A stretch of DNA of 64,000 bases, taken from assembly GCA_963576725.1 (NCBI GenBank), contig OY755236.1:68728379-68792378 (forward strand), in the 5' to 3' direction. The position numbers and the translations under genes are program-made. Below the pieces are notes generated by a model that worked only from the letters and a program-made list of their open reading frames with translations, searched no databases and was not told where the DNA came from. Every line of letters begins with the position of its first letter. Position 1 is the first letter of the stretch. Source of the stretch: Azorinus chamasolen. Lineage: Eukaryota; Mollusca; Bivalvia; Cardiida; Solecurtidae. Below are positions 1 to 10,037 of the stretch, one piece after another.

Positions 1-128
1 TTTGGCATTTGTAAAAACTGTAGAATTTTATCTATATTATCCGGGAGCAATTTCAGAGCAGATCCTGATTTGACAGCTCCTGTAGGAGCCATCTGATTTG
101 GGTCTGCACTGTTTGCAAAGGAATTAAA
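1..128 (+). mobile_element. MITE family A, right part, cut by window edge
   Basis: Starts inside the AACTGTAGAAT subterminal block and keeps the hairpin at 59-120; decayed, with no right TIR. Confidence 0.6.
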
Positions 129-447
129 ATGTGTATCTATTTGGTAAACGATTAAAGTTATGAAAATTGTGCCAAATGGACTTATATAGCTTTACAAACG
201 GGTGAAGAGAAAAATCTGAGTGACCTAAAACTATGATTATAGAGTATTTCTAATGTATCTCTGAAGAGCTACTACAAAAGTTTGTACCGGTAATTAGGTA
301 TTGATCTGTCCTGTTGTCCATAAAAAAAATCAGTTTTGTATATCAGACTGCTTGGATCTTGATCAGAAATTGGGATTTACTGCCTATCTGATCTGGATCC
401 ATACTGATGCTTACAGAACATTAGTATTGTAATCTGATCAAAAGGAC
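129..447. other. Intergenic, one decayed hairpin
   Basis: Only a degenerate family H-like hairpin is seen (GCTTGGATCTTGATCAG at about 350 facing CTGATCTGGATCC at about 390). Confidence 0.4.
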
Positions 448-544
448 TTAACCCTTTACTCCTAAGATAACCTTTTATCACATTTGTAAACAGAGAAGAC
501 CCAGATCAGATAGCTCCTAGGAGCCTTCCAATCTGACTCCGCTC
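448..544 (-). mobile_element. MITE family A, left half, split by a HINE-like insertion
   Basis: TTAACCCTTTACTCC end, then GTAAACAGAGAAGACCC and one hairpin arm up to GCTC at 544. The matching right half resumes at 2355 with GCTTATG. Confidence 0.8.
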
Positions 545-598
545 TTTTTATGCCCCCAAAGCTAGGCTTTGGCGGCATATAGTGATTGCACCGTGCAT

Positions 599-665
599 GT
601 GTGGGTGGGTGGGTGGGTGTGTGGGTGGGTGGGTGTGTGGGTGGGTGGGTGTGTGGGTGTGTGTA
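599..665 (+). repeat. GTGGGTGG microsatellite
   Basis: Runs of GTGGGTGGGTGT immediately after the 5' hairpin of the surrounding element; the G-triplets could form a quadruplex. Confidence 0.9.
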
Positions 666-669
666 CCTT

Positions 670-2080
670 TTGTCCGGAGTATATTTCCTTTGTCACATCA
701 GCTACGGATACCAAATTTGGTGTGTGAGTTCATATTGGGATGGGGGAGTGTCGCGTATCATTTTCATGTCACTGTGACCTTGACCTTGACCTTTGACCTT
801 GATTTTACAAAAAGCTTGTCCGGAGCATATCTCCTTTACCTTACCAGCTACAGATTCCAAATTTGGTGTGTGAGTTCATCTTAGGATGGCGGAGTGTCGT
901 GTACCATTTCCAGGTCACTGTGACCTTGACCTTGACCTTTGACCTCGATTTTAAAAAAAGCTTATGCCTTACCAGCTACAAAAAGCTTGTCGGGAGTATA
1001 TCTCCTATACCTTACCAGCTAAGGATTCCAAATTTGGTGTGTTAGTTCATCTTGGGATGGAGGAGTGTCGAGTACCATTTTCAGATCACTGTGACCTTGA
1101 CCATGACCTTTGACCGATTTTACAAAAAGCTTGTCCGGAGCATATCTCCTTTACCTTACCAGCTACAGATTCCAAATTTGGTGTGTGAGTTCATCTTGGG
1201 ATGGCGGAGTGTCGCGTACCATTTCCAGGTCACTGTGACCTTGACCTTGACCTTTGACCTCGATTTTAAAAACCGCTTATACCTTACCAGCTACAAAAAG
1301 CTTGTCCGGAGTATATCTCCTATTCCTTACCAGCTAAGGATTCCAAATTTGGTGTGTGAGTTCATCTTTGGATGGAGGAGTGTCGCATACCATTTTCAGA
1401 TCACTGTGACCTTGACCATGACCTTTGACCGATTTTACAAAAAGCTTGTCCGGAGCATATCTCCTTTACCTTACCAGCTACAGATTCCAAATTTGGTGTT
1501 TGAGTTCATCTTGGGATGGCGGAATGTCATGTACCAGTTCCAGGTCACTATGACCTTAACCTTGACCTTGACCGATTTTACAAAAAGTTTGTCCAGAGCA
1601 TATCTCCTATACCTTACCAGATACGGATTCCAAATTTGGTTTGTGAGATCACCTTCAGATGGCGGAGTGTCGCGTACCATTTTCAGGTCACTGTGACCTT
1701 GACCTTGACCTTCAACCTCGATTTTACAAAAAAGGTTGTCCAGAGAATATCGCTTATACCTTACCAGCTATGGATTCCAAATTTAATGTGTGAGTTTATC
1801 TTGGGATGGCGGAGTGTCGCGTACCATTTTCAGGTCACTGTGACCTTGACCTTTGACCTACATTTTACACAAAGCTTGTCTGGAGCATTTCTCCTATACC
1901 TTACCAGCTACGGAATCCAAATTTGGTTTGTGAGTTCATCTTGGGATGGGGGAGAGTCATGTACCATTTTCAGATCACTGACCTTGACCTTGACCTTTGA
2001 CCTCAATTTTACAGTCCGGAGCATATCTCCTATATCTTACCAGATACAAAAAGCTTGTCCAGAGCATATCTCCTATACCT
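670..2080 (+). repeat. Tandem body repeat, about nine units of 140-175 bp
   Basis: Each unit holds a CCAAATTTGGTGTG block, CATCTTGGGATGG and a TGACCTTGACCTTTGACC block; the units vary by small deletions. Open frames within it (for example 1052-1696) are by-products of the repeat. Confidence 0.9.
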
Positions 2081-2354
2081 TAAACGTTGACAATCAACCC
2101 AGGGTCCTTTTTAACGTTGAGAATGACTTAGGGTCCTTTTTAACTAAGTTTTGACGCTTGGCTCTTTTCTTAGCTATCATAATCGTCAAAGGTTCTGTTT
2201 CTAATGTTAAGAACTGACTCCTGTGTCATTTTTAACAGCATCAAAATTTCATGTTACACCTGCATTACATTGTATTGTTTTTCCACCAAAATGCATTTCG
2301 GTGTCAAACACTTTGGGGGCATTTGTCACCCGTAACGACCCTCTTGTTTTTTTT

Positions 2355-2462
2355 GCTTATGAAAAAAATATATATCTGATTCTACAGTCTCTGCCATGGC
2401 CAAAATTTAAATTCCTGTGTTCACATATCATTAGAAGAATTGATCATAGTGTAAAGGGCTAA
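2355..2462 (-). mobile_element. MITE family A, right half of the split copy
   Basis: GCTTATGAAA, GATTCTACAG and GCCATGGCCAAAA blocks, ending GTAAAGGGCTAA (decayed TTAA). Confidence 0.8.
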
Positions 2463-2587
2463 AAAATAAACACCATACAGTGTTTGAAAAGTTTGAGTTT
2501 CTTATGGTAAATAGTGTAGATATCAACTGCAGTAGTGGTTTCTGATCTGAGTCTGCACTGTTTGCTAAGTTTTCACACATTCTTCGC

Positions 2588-2819
2588 TTTGACCCTATGC
2601 CTTTCTACGCCTTTGCAAACAGAGCAGGCCCTAGTCAGGCGGCTCCAATAGGAGTTGTCTGATCAGGGTCTGCTCTGTTTGCTTATGGCATAATATGTTA
2701 CAGTTTCTGCTTTGGCAATAATGTCATGTGTTAATATACATACGATTTTAAAAATTAATCTTAATTAATATTCATGATGTTATTATTTCCTACATACACA
2801 TTCATGGAGTAAAGGGTTA
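2588..2819 (-). mobile_element. MITE family A
   Basis: GCCTTTGCAAACAGAG hairpin, GATGTTATTATTTCC block and a GGAGTAAAGGGTTAA right end; the left TIR is decayed. Confidence 0.85.
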
Positions 2820-2884
2820 AGGTAAAGGATTAACTAGTAAGCATCAATGCAAGCAAACTGTACATGTAACAATGTGCTCTTTAG

Positions 2885-2995
2885 TATGTACGAGAGTTGA
2901 CGCTACTAAGTGTGAGGAACACGCCAGCACCACAGAAACTCGAGGATGAGGACTCTGATGATGAAATTCGGAACATCTCTGCATCACCAGCTCCT
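2885..2995 (+). CDS. Possible internal exon of unidentified gene (37 codons, acidic)
   Basis: A 111-base stretch between an AG acceptor (TGCTCTTTAG) and a strong GT donor (CCTGTAAGTT). Only one frame is open, and it is phase 0 at both ends: YVRELTLLSVRNTPAPQKLE then DEDSDDEIRNISASPAP. The DSDDE core looks like a casein-kinase-2 type acidic site. The base composition is less AT-rich than the flanks and it matches no repeat in the window. I do not recognise the protein. It could be a phase-compatible linker or cassette exon of the same PRKAR1 gene, an exon of an upstream gene on the same strand, or chance. Confidence 0.4.
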
Positions 2996-3238
2996 GTAAG
3001 TTGTCTTATAGCCGGGTGTGAACCCTGACATGTTAGTAAAAAAGTTTTGATCTGAATCTGACGCTCAAGTTGTTTCATCTGACCAAATTGAATGATTTCA
3101 TTGTACATATATATATATTGAAAAAGTGGAAAGATTTACAGTTCATAAATACAAAGATGGGGATAGTTGAAAGAGGGCCCAGGCCTAGATCTACAATGTA
3201 CCTTGCTTGTCACTTTGAGAAATGGAAAAAAATTACCT

Positions 3239-3500
3239 AATTTTTGTGTCACCTGCCTAGAGGCAGTGTGTCACTTAGGGATCACTTTTTCATCGTTTGT
3301 CTGTCGGTCTGTCTGCCTGTCCGTCCGGTCTGGTCCCTCTGGTCCATCCGTTTGTCTGTGACTGTCTGTCCATCACTCTTTCTCTTTTTGACCGTCATTT
3401 CTGAACTAATCATTATAGAGCTTTCAAACTTCACATTGTGTCTTCCTCTCATTGAGGACCATTGATGTAACTAAGGTTCATGACACTCTGCATGCAATAC
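3239..3500 (+). mobile_element. 5' end of a HINE-like element, GTGTCACC type, truncated
   Basis: TTTTTGTGTCACCTGCC pairs with GGCAGTGTGTCAC, followed by GGGATCACTTTTTC and a GTCTGTCGGTCTGTC tract. It runs directly into the next element at 3501 and has no 3' end. Confidence 0.6.
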
Positions 3501-3537
3501 TTTTTATGCCCCCAAAGGCGGGCATATAGTAATCGCA

Positions 3538-3650
3538 TTGTCCGTCCTTCCGTCTGTCCGTCTGTCCGTCTGTCCGTCCGTCCGTCTGTCCGTCCGTCCG
3601 TCTGTCCGTCTGTCCGTCCTACCGTCTGTCCTTCCGTCCGGAATTCGTGT
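3538..3650 (+). repeat. CCGTCTGT/CCGTCCGT microsatellite
   Basis: About 100 bases of TGTCCGTC variants after the 5' hairpin, in the same place as in the other HINE-like elements. Confidence 0.95.
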
Positions 3651-3651
3651 C

Positions 3652-4960
3652 CGGTCTGTAACTTCTTCATCTATCAATAGATTTCAATATAACTTACCAC
3701 AAATGTTCACCAGACAGAGACGATGTGTCGCGTTCAACTCCCAGGTCAATGGGTCAAAGGTCAAGGTCACAGGGTACAATTACTTTGTCACAAATTTCGT
3801 GTCCGGTCTGTAACTTCTTCATCTGTCAATGGATTTCAATATAACTTGGCACAAATGTTCACCACACAAAGACGATGTGTCGCGTTCAACTCCCAGGTCC
3901 ATGGGTCAAAGGTCAAGGTCACAGGGTACAATTACTTTGTTACAAATTTCGTGTCCGGCCTGTAACTTCTTCATCTATCAATGGATTTCAATATAACTTG
4001 CCACAAATGTTCACCAGACAGAGACGATGTGTCGCGTTCAACTTCCAGGTCCATGGGTCAAAGGTCAAGGTCACAGGGTACAATTACTTTGTCACAAAGT
4101 TCGTGTCCGGTCTGTAACTTCTTCATCTATCAATGGATTTCAATATAACTTGCCACAAATCTTCACCACACAAAGACGATGTGTCGGGGTCAACTCCCAG
4201 GTCCATGGGTCAAAGGTCAAGGTCACAGGGTACATTTACGTTGTCACAAATTTCGTGTCCGGTCTGTAACTTCTTCATCTATCAATGGATTTCAATATAA
4301 CTTGGCACAAATGTTCACCACACAAAGACGATGTGTCGCGTTCAACTCCCTGGTCCATGGGTCAAAGGTCAAGGTCACAGGGTACAATTACTTTGTCACA
4401 AATTTCGTGTCCGGTCTGTAACTTCTTCATCTATCAATGGATTTCAATATAACTTGCCACAAATGTTCACCACACAAAGACAATGTGTCGCGTTCAACTC
4501 CCAGGTCAATGGGTCAAAGGTCAAGGTCACAGGGTACAATTACTTTGTAACAAATTTTGTGTTTTGCCTGTAACTTCTTTATCTATCAATGGATTTCAAT
4601 ATAATTTTGCACAGATGTTAAACACACTAAGACGATGTGTCGCTTTCAACTCCCAGGTCCATAGGTCAAAGGTCAAGGTCACAGGGTACAATTACTTTGT
4701 CACAAATTTCGTGTCCGGTCTGTAACTTCTTTATGTATCAATGGATTTCAATATAATTTGGCACAAATGTTCACCACACAAAAGATGATGTGTCGCTTTC
4801 AACTCGCTGGTCCATATGTCAAAGGTCAAGATCACAGGGTACAATTACTTGTTTATCTGTGAATGGATTTCAAAGGAACCTGGCACAAATGTTCACCACA
4901 CAAAGACGATGTGTCAACTCCCTGGTCCATGGGTCAAAGGTCAAGGTCACAGGGTATAAT
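3652..4960 (+). repeat. 152-bp tandem repeat, about nine units
   Basis: Overlapping 80-codon frames recur at exact 152-base steps (3723, 3875, 4027, 4179, 4331, 4483), which fixes the period. Each unit carries GGGTCAAAGGTCAAGGTCAC. The last two units are shortened. Confidence 0.95.
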
Positions 4961-4998
4961 TTTGGGGGCATTTGTCACGTGACTGTGACATCTCTTGT

Positions 4999-5741
4999 TG
5001 AGTTATAATCCCCTTTGTTCTGATTTTCTGTGAGCAGGTCCAAACACTCTTGTTTGATATGGTTATTAGATTTGGGTGTTGGTGGGCAGGCGACAGACAT
5101 ATCATTTTCTAGACAAAAACTTTTGTTGGAAAGACATGACAATTACAGATGGCTTGCATGGAGAAGAAGCATTTGGAGGTTTGGGCTTAGTGTTAAATAT
5201 TGGGGAAAAATTGTTTTCATGGTGTTGCCAAGTCACCTTTAGAATTATCACAGGAAACAGTTTTGTAGACAATAATTATGAAGGGTGCAAACAGTTAACA
5301 CAGGGCCGAAAGGTGAATACTTTGCTTTGACCATCAGTGAATACTGTTGTAATTACCAATGATGACACTTAGGCAGGAAACCAATTATGGCGATATTTGT
5401 CAGTTACTGCTGCGGTCACAGATATTGATCAGAAATCACCTGGTAACCAGGAGCAGTTGTTATAATTTCATATTGCTATCATTGTCATCACCCATAGTGT
5501 TGCAGATAAGACTTTTTGCCACGGGAGGTTGGAATTGTGATTGGTATATATATTGATTGAAGTCGGAACTGGTGGGAAGTAACAGTGGACATCAGAGTGG
5601 TATCTGAAGATGAATCCAATAATTGCTTCCTAAATGAACAGTTTGTATAATAAAAGTACTGCCCATACTCATACAGTCTCACCATATGGAAGTTTAACCT
5701 ATTGAATGAGGAAATTTTAAAGTGGAATGGTCCATTATCAT
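4999..5741. other. Intergenic or intronic, nothing recognised
   Basis: AT-rich single-copy sequence; its short open frames show no domain. Confidence 0.5.
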
Positions 5742-5976
5742 TTAACCCTTTACTCCATGAATATTCAGGTAGGAAATAATTACATCATGAATATTAATTA
5801 GATTAATTATGATAGCACATAGACACAGGAATTTTTGGCCATGACAGAAACTGTAGAATCAAATCTAGATTATGCCGTAAGCAAACAGAATATACTCTGA
5901 CAAGATGGCTCCTACAGGAGCCGTCTGTTCTGAGTCTACTCTGTTTGCCAAGGCATATTTATGGAGTAAAAGATAA
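5742..5976 (+). mobile_element. MITE family A
   Basis: TTAACCCTTTACTCC left end, ATGAATATTAATTAG and GGCCATGACAGAAACTG blocks, central hairpin, ATGGAGTAAAAGATAAA right end. Confidence 0.85.
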
Positions 5977-6150
5977 ACCCTTTAATTACTCCATAAATAT
6001 TCATGGCAGACTCCAGCCATTATGAACATAAATTAACATATTATTAAGTGAATAGATATGCCAAATGGTATAAATTCAGGTCCAAGATATTTTACGAACA
6101 GAGCAGACCCATATCCTACTCCTAGAGCTTATTGGGGTAAAGGGTTAACA
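5974..6150. mobile_element. MITE family A, degenerate copy abutting the previous one
   Basis: AACCCTTTAATTACTCC to GGGGTAAAGGGTTAA; the hairpin is reduced to one arm (CAGAGCAGACCC). Confidence 0.6.
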
Positions 6151-6182
6151 ACTAAGCATTCATTCACTGTGAAGTCCGACAT

Positions 6183-6270
6183 TTGCTAGATGATTTTGAA
6201 TGACAGATATTGCAGACCCTGATCTGAGAGCTTCTGATTTGTGTCTACATTGTTTGCAAATGTCAGTGCG
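6183..6270 (+). mobile_element. MITE family J hairpin fragment
   Basis: CTAGATGATTTTGAATGAC followed by a hairpin ending CATTGTTTGCAAATG. Confidence 0.55.
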
Positions 6271-6410
6271 CTAATTTCCCACATCAAACGGCTAAGGCAG
6301 TTTTCACAGTTAGCAAATATATTGGACCCAGAGTAACCGCCAAATTTAAGTCTAAATGACTTGTTGATCATGTTAGTACTTAGTAGAATTGCTTTGAACA
6401 CAATAATTCG

Positions 6411-6696
6411 TTAGCTCGTCTGTTTCGAAGAAAAGTCGAGCTATTGTGATCACTCAGGTCGGCGGCGGCCTGCAAAAACTTTAAAGTAGCTCATTACTCG
6501 AAAAGTATAAGAGGTATCAATATGAAACTTTATAGGTTAGTAGATCTCATTAAGGGGAAGGCCCCTACATAAGAACCATAACTCTTGATTTAAATTTTTT
6601 TTGAGTTGTGGCCCTTTATATTTTTCAAAAATGTTTAATTTAGCTGGACAAGCACCAAATCAGACGAGCGTTGGCGCTGCACGCGGCTCTTGTTTT
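6411..6696 (+). mobile_element. HINE-like element S (AGCTCGTC type), single body unit
   Basis: TTAGCTCGTCTGTTTCGAAG pairs with GTCGAGCTATTGTGATC; one body unit; 3' end GGCGCTGCACGCGGCTCTTG then TTTT. The right flank re-enters family A sequence at about 6702. Confidence 0.7.
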
Positions 6697-6701
6697 GTAA
6701 T

Positions 6702-6838
6702 GAATCATGAGCACAGAAAATTTTGCCCATGGCAGTAACTAGAATCAGATCTATATAATGCAGTAAGCAAACAGCAGACCCTGATCAGACGGTTTCTATT
6801 AGAGTCTTCTGATCTGTGTCTACTCAGTTTACAAAGTT
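6702..6838 (+). mobile_element. MITE family A, right part
   Basis: From TGAGCACAG through the hairpin to CAGTTTACAAAG; the left part is missing at the S element junction. Confidence 0.7.
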
Positions 6839-6839
6839 G

Positions 6840-7081
6840 TTTAACCCTTTCCCTTTTCACGCATTTGCATACAGAGTAGAGCCAGAATAGACGGAGCTGT
6901 TTGATCAGGGTGACTGCTCTGTTTGCTTGTGACATGATACATGTATATTGATCTGATTTTACTCTCTCTTTTTTTGTCAAAGCAAACAGTCCCCTTGAAA
7001 ATATACATTATAAAAAAATCAGGTTATAAATAATTATGATGTCATTATTTCTTGCGTGAATATTGAACGAGTAAGGAATAA
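6840..7081 (-). mobile_element. MITE family A/B-like copy
   Basis: TTTAACCCTTTCCC left end, decayed hairpin, CATTATTTCTTGCGTG block and a decayed GAGTAAGGAATAA right end. Confidence 0.7.
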
Positions 7082-7287
7082 CCTATTCCCTCACATTGAC
7101 ACCTTTTGACGCCTCTGTAAAACTGTCACTGTTAGAAACCATTGTGATAAATAGAGCATTTAATCCATAGGAGCAAATTCTCTATTTATCATAATGGTTT
7201 ACCAACTACACAATTCTAAAAAAAATTCCTTTTCTCTAGTAAATGCTCCTTTTCGGTAGATTTATTCAAAAAGTAACTTTTGAGGTA
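7078..7287 (-). mobile_element. MITE family C
   Basis: CCTATTCCCTCAC left end, GTGATAAATAGAGCATT palindrome, CTCCTTTTCGGTAGATTTAT block, right end decayed to GGATTAA. A family A tail (ATTTATGGAGTAAAGGG) follows at 7289-7322. Confidence 0.8.
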
Positions 7288-7478
7288 ATGGATTAAAGAC
7301 ATATTTATGGAGTAAAGGGTCAACTAGTACCCCACATTGAAAGGGTAAAATAAAGCCTGTCATAATGGACATAGCTTATGAGATTACCAAGCATGAATGT
7401 CTTGGTAATAGGATTGTGTGTCTTGCACTGCAGCTATTGATTCCTTTTGTGTATATCTCAGTGTGGCAGCCTGTAGAC

Positions 7479-7677
7479 TGACCCTTTGAATGCGAGACAC
7501 GCATGCGCTTGCATTTGCAAACAGTGAAGACCCACATCAGAGGGCTCCTCTGGGACTGCATTGTTTGTCATACAAAATAGATCTCTACCAAGTTTAAGCC
7601 TTTCATACTGAAATGACTCAAGTGTTAGAACACTGATGGGCTTTTTTACTATGAACATTCAGCATTGACAGAGCTAA
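7479..7677 (-). mobile_element. MITE family J
   Basis: CCCTTTGAATGCGAGAC left end, hairpin with GTTTGTCATAC, then GTTTAAGCCTTTCATACTG and GATGGGC. It faces the next J copy head to head. Confidence 0.7.
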
Positions 7678-7865
7678 GACCATCGTAACAAGGTTCCGGA
7701 ATACAAAAGTTTGGAAGCAGATCGATGTAGGAATAATGTCATGCTGCTTGGTTTACACTTAGCATAATGTTTGAATTTGAAAATGTAACACCATAGATTG
7801 ATATTTTTTCTCACAGTAGTAAATGATTTAGAGTCATTTTTTAGGAGAAATATTTGATGTTTAAG

Positions 7866-8085
7866 GTTATAACCTTTACAAAGCTGAATTTTCAAAGTGG
7901 ATAATAAAGCCCATCAGTGTTTAACTACCGAGTCCAGACAGTATGAAAGGCTTAAACTTTATAGAGGATTTTGAATGACGAACACTGTGCAGATCCAGGT
8001 CGGAGGACTCCTCAGGGAGCCCTCTGATCTGGGTCTACACTGTTTGTAAATACCAGTACATATGTGTTTGGCATTCAAAGGTTTA
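7866..8085 (+). mobile_element. MITE family J, opposite orientation
   Basis: GCTGAATTTTCAAAG left end, GCCCATCAGTG, CAGTATGAAAGGCTTAAAC, GATTTTGAATGAC, hairpin, right end GGCATTCAAAGGTTTAA. Confidence 0.75.
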
Positions 8086-8172
8086 AGCTGAATAGCAGGT
8101 TGATTAGATTGGTACAGAATCATTGATCAGTATCTGCTTCTGACTTAACATTTGAATGCATGGAAAGAACCA

Positions 8173-8403
8173 TTAACCCATTCCCTCATAGGCTATTTTC
8201 AGATCCAGCCTCTTTGAATAAATCTACCAAAAAGGAGCATTATAACTAGAGAAGAATTTTTAGAATTTTGTAATAAATTGAAACCATTGTGATAAATAGA
8301 GCATTTGCTCCTATAGGAGCAAATGCTCTATTTATCACAATGGTTTCACAAAGTGACTTAATACAGAGTCGTCAAAAGTGGTCAATATGAGGGAATGGGT
8401 TAA
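8173..8403 (+). mobile_element. MITE family C, intact (type copy)
   Basis: 231 bases from TTAA to TTAA. TIRs CCCATTCCCTCATA and TATGAGGGAATGGG. Central perfect palindrome: the TTGAAACCATTGTGATAAAT arm runs into AGAGCATTTGCTCC and returns to CACAATGGTTTCA. No coding capacity. The TTAA target and the CCC-starting TIR are piggyBac-like. Confidence 0.93.
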
Positions 8404-8483
8404 CTGACATTGCAAACAATGTTTGTCATTCAAGGCTTCTAGCACTTTCATTTCATGCTGCTTACAGTCAATTGAAAAATGGC

Positions 8484-8739
8484 TTAACCCTTTTCTTCAG
8501 ATAAACATTTTTTCACGCCTTTGCAAACAGAGTGAGCTCACAGATCAGACGGCTCCCATAGGAGCCATTTGATCACGGTCTGCTCTGTTTGTTCATGAAA
8601 TTATCATATATTTGACTCTACGGATTTTACCAATAGCAGCAAAATCATGTGTATATAATTATGCGGTTATAAAGATTGAGCCAATAGATACTCATGATAT
8701 CATTATTTCTTACATGAGTATTAAACAGAGAAAGGGTAA
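8484..8739 (-). mobile_element. MITE family A
   Basis: TTAACCCTTTTCTTC left end, TTTCACGCCTTTGCAAACAG, hairpin, right end AGAGAAAGGGTAAA. Confidence 0.8.
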
Positions 8740-8859
8740 ACATGCTACAGAAGAAATACAACCTGTTGACTTTGTCATTCCTTGGAAATGATATTATAAT
8801 ACTAATAACCTATTTCGAGGGAGTTATATTTTTGTCCTCCCACAAAACAAATAGCAGTA

Positions 8860-9064
8860 CAGTAGAACCCCTCTAATGCTACCACTTAATGAATAAACAT
8901 GGGTGTCTTTATAAGCAGGTGGTTGCTTAATGCAGTGCAAAAGTAATACAGAAAGATCCTCTAGGAGCTTTCTGTATTACTTTTGTCCTGCATTAAGCTA
9001 CCACCTGCATCTAACACCAAGAATTATACCTATTTTAAGTGGTCGCATTAGCGGGGTTTTACTG
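8860..9064. mobile_element. MITE family D1, intact
   Basis: 205 bases between TA dinucleotides. TIRs CAGTAGAACCCCTCTAATG and CATTAGCGGGGTTTTACTG. Core palindrome GGTTGCTTAATGCAG...CTGCATTAAGCTACC. TA target and CAGTA ends suggest a Tc1/mariner or pogo-type source. Confidence 0.92.
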
Positions 9065-9227
9065 TAGTTAAAGGTTTTTGAATGTTAAATAGAGGTGGAA
9101 TACAATTAAGGTTCTGTTTAATCTAAGATGGCTTTGACAAGATTGTAGGTGGAAAAACCAATAAACATGTTTATAAGACAATGATCAGGTGATTGATCTT
9201 GGCCTTGGTAATGTTATTCACATGTGG

Positions 9228-9460
9228 TTAAAAGCCTTTACTCCATAAATACACCTTTGCAAACAGAGAAGACCCAGATCAGATGGCTTCTGTAGGAGTT
9301 GTCTGATCAGGGTCTGCTCTGTTTGCTTTTGATAATATAGATAATATGATTCTACACTTTTTTCCATTGCCAAAAAGTCATGTGTCCATGTGCTATTACA
9401 ACAATTAATCTAATTAATATTCATGATGTCATTATTTCTTAAAGAATATTCTTAGAGTAC
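9228..9460 (-). mobile_element. MITE family A, right TIR lost
   Basis: TTAAAAGCCTTTACTCC left end, full hairpin, CATGATGTCATTATTTC block; stops at the D1 element that follows. Confidence 0.85.
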
Positions 9461-9461
9461 T

Positions 9462-9769
9462 ACAGTAGAACCTGTCTAATGCGGCCATCAAAAAGAGGTC
9501 TCATTAAGGCTCTGTAAGGTAGGTGGTAGCTTAATGCAAGTCAAAAGTAGTGCAGAAAGCTCTTATAGGAGTGTTTTTAATTACTCTTGCCCTGCATTAA
9601 GCAACCACCTGCTTTATAAGACTCTTATGTTCAATAAATGAATGGCCGCTTAAGACAGATTACGCTGTAAAGCAGAAAGCTCCTATAGGAGTGTTCTGCA
9701 TTACCTTTGCCCTGCATGAAGCAACCATCTGCTTTATAAGACTCTTATGTTCAAAAAGTGCATGGCCGC
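9462..9769. mobile_element. MITE family D1 with duplicated right half (left part before a C insertion)
   Basis: CAGTAGAACCTGTCTAATGC left end. The block from the core hairpin to GGCCGCTTAAGACAG occurs once intact at about 9643-9660, then repeats. The second copy is cut at GGCCGCTTAA and resumes at 10034 with TTAAGACAGATTCCGC, ending near 10055. Confidence 0.85.
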
Positions 9770-10037
9770 TTAACCCTTTCCTCCATAGACTATTTTTAGA
9801 CCCAACCTCTTTGAATGTATCTACCCAAAAGGAGCCTTTACTAGAGAAAAGTAAAATTTTAGAATTTTGTAGTTTCAAACCATTTGAAACCATTGTAATA
9901 AATAGAGCATCCTATAGGAGCAAATCGAGGGCTTGGTGGTTTTGCACCAAGCCCTCGAAATGCTCTATTTATCACAATGGTTTCAAGAAGTGGTTATTAC
10001 AGGGGCGTAGAAAGGAGTATTTATGGAGGAAACGGTT
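9770..10037 (+). mobile_element. MITE family C inserted at TTAA inside D1
   Basis: TTAACCCTTTCCTCCATAG to GGAGGAAACGGTTAA. Host sequence GGCCGC on the left and GACAGATTCCGC on the right, with the unfilled site visible 110 bases upstream. It also carries the 32-bp M insertion. Confidence 0.95.
9926..9957. mobile_element. Element M, 32-bp palindrome with AAAT duplication
   Basis: CGAGGGCTTGGTG pairs with CACCAAGCCCTCG around GTTTTG. AAAT flanks both sides (9922-9925 and 9958-9961), whereas uninterrupted C copies read GCAAATGCTC. Confidence 0.85.

Larger units (their letters stand above)
545..2354 (+). mobile_element. HINE-like element, ATGCCCCC type, inserted in a family A MITE
   Basis: Begins TTTTTATGCCCCCAAAG with a short stem to GGCGGCAT, then ATAGTGATTGCACCG, a GTGGG microsatellite and a tandem body. 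It ends GGGGGCATTTGTCACCCG then CTCTTGTTTT. The bounds are fixed by the interrupted MITE on both sides. Confidence 0.8.
3501..4998 (+). mobile_element. HINE-like element, ATGCCCCC type, with 152-bp body
   Basis: TTTTTATGCCCCCAAAGG then CGGGCATATAGTAATCGC, a CCGTCTGT microsatellite, the tandem body, then GGGGGCATTTGTCACGTG, GTGACATCTCTTGTT. The 3' hairpin GTCAC/GTGAC sits just before the end. Confidence 0.8.

Noticed and set aside
1052..2154. Long open frames (up to 214 codons) reading through the 670-2080 array
   Set aside because: They follow the tandem repeat; amino acid blocks repeat with the DNA unit and overlapping frames are open too. No domain, no start context.
3723..4725. Series of 80-codon frames at 152-base steps
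   Set aside because: Because 152 is not a multiple of three, each unit restarts the same frame; they are shadows of the satellite.
3652..4960. CRISPR-like array
   Set aside because: Units are 152 bp with no unique spacers, inside a eukaryotic mobile element.
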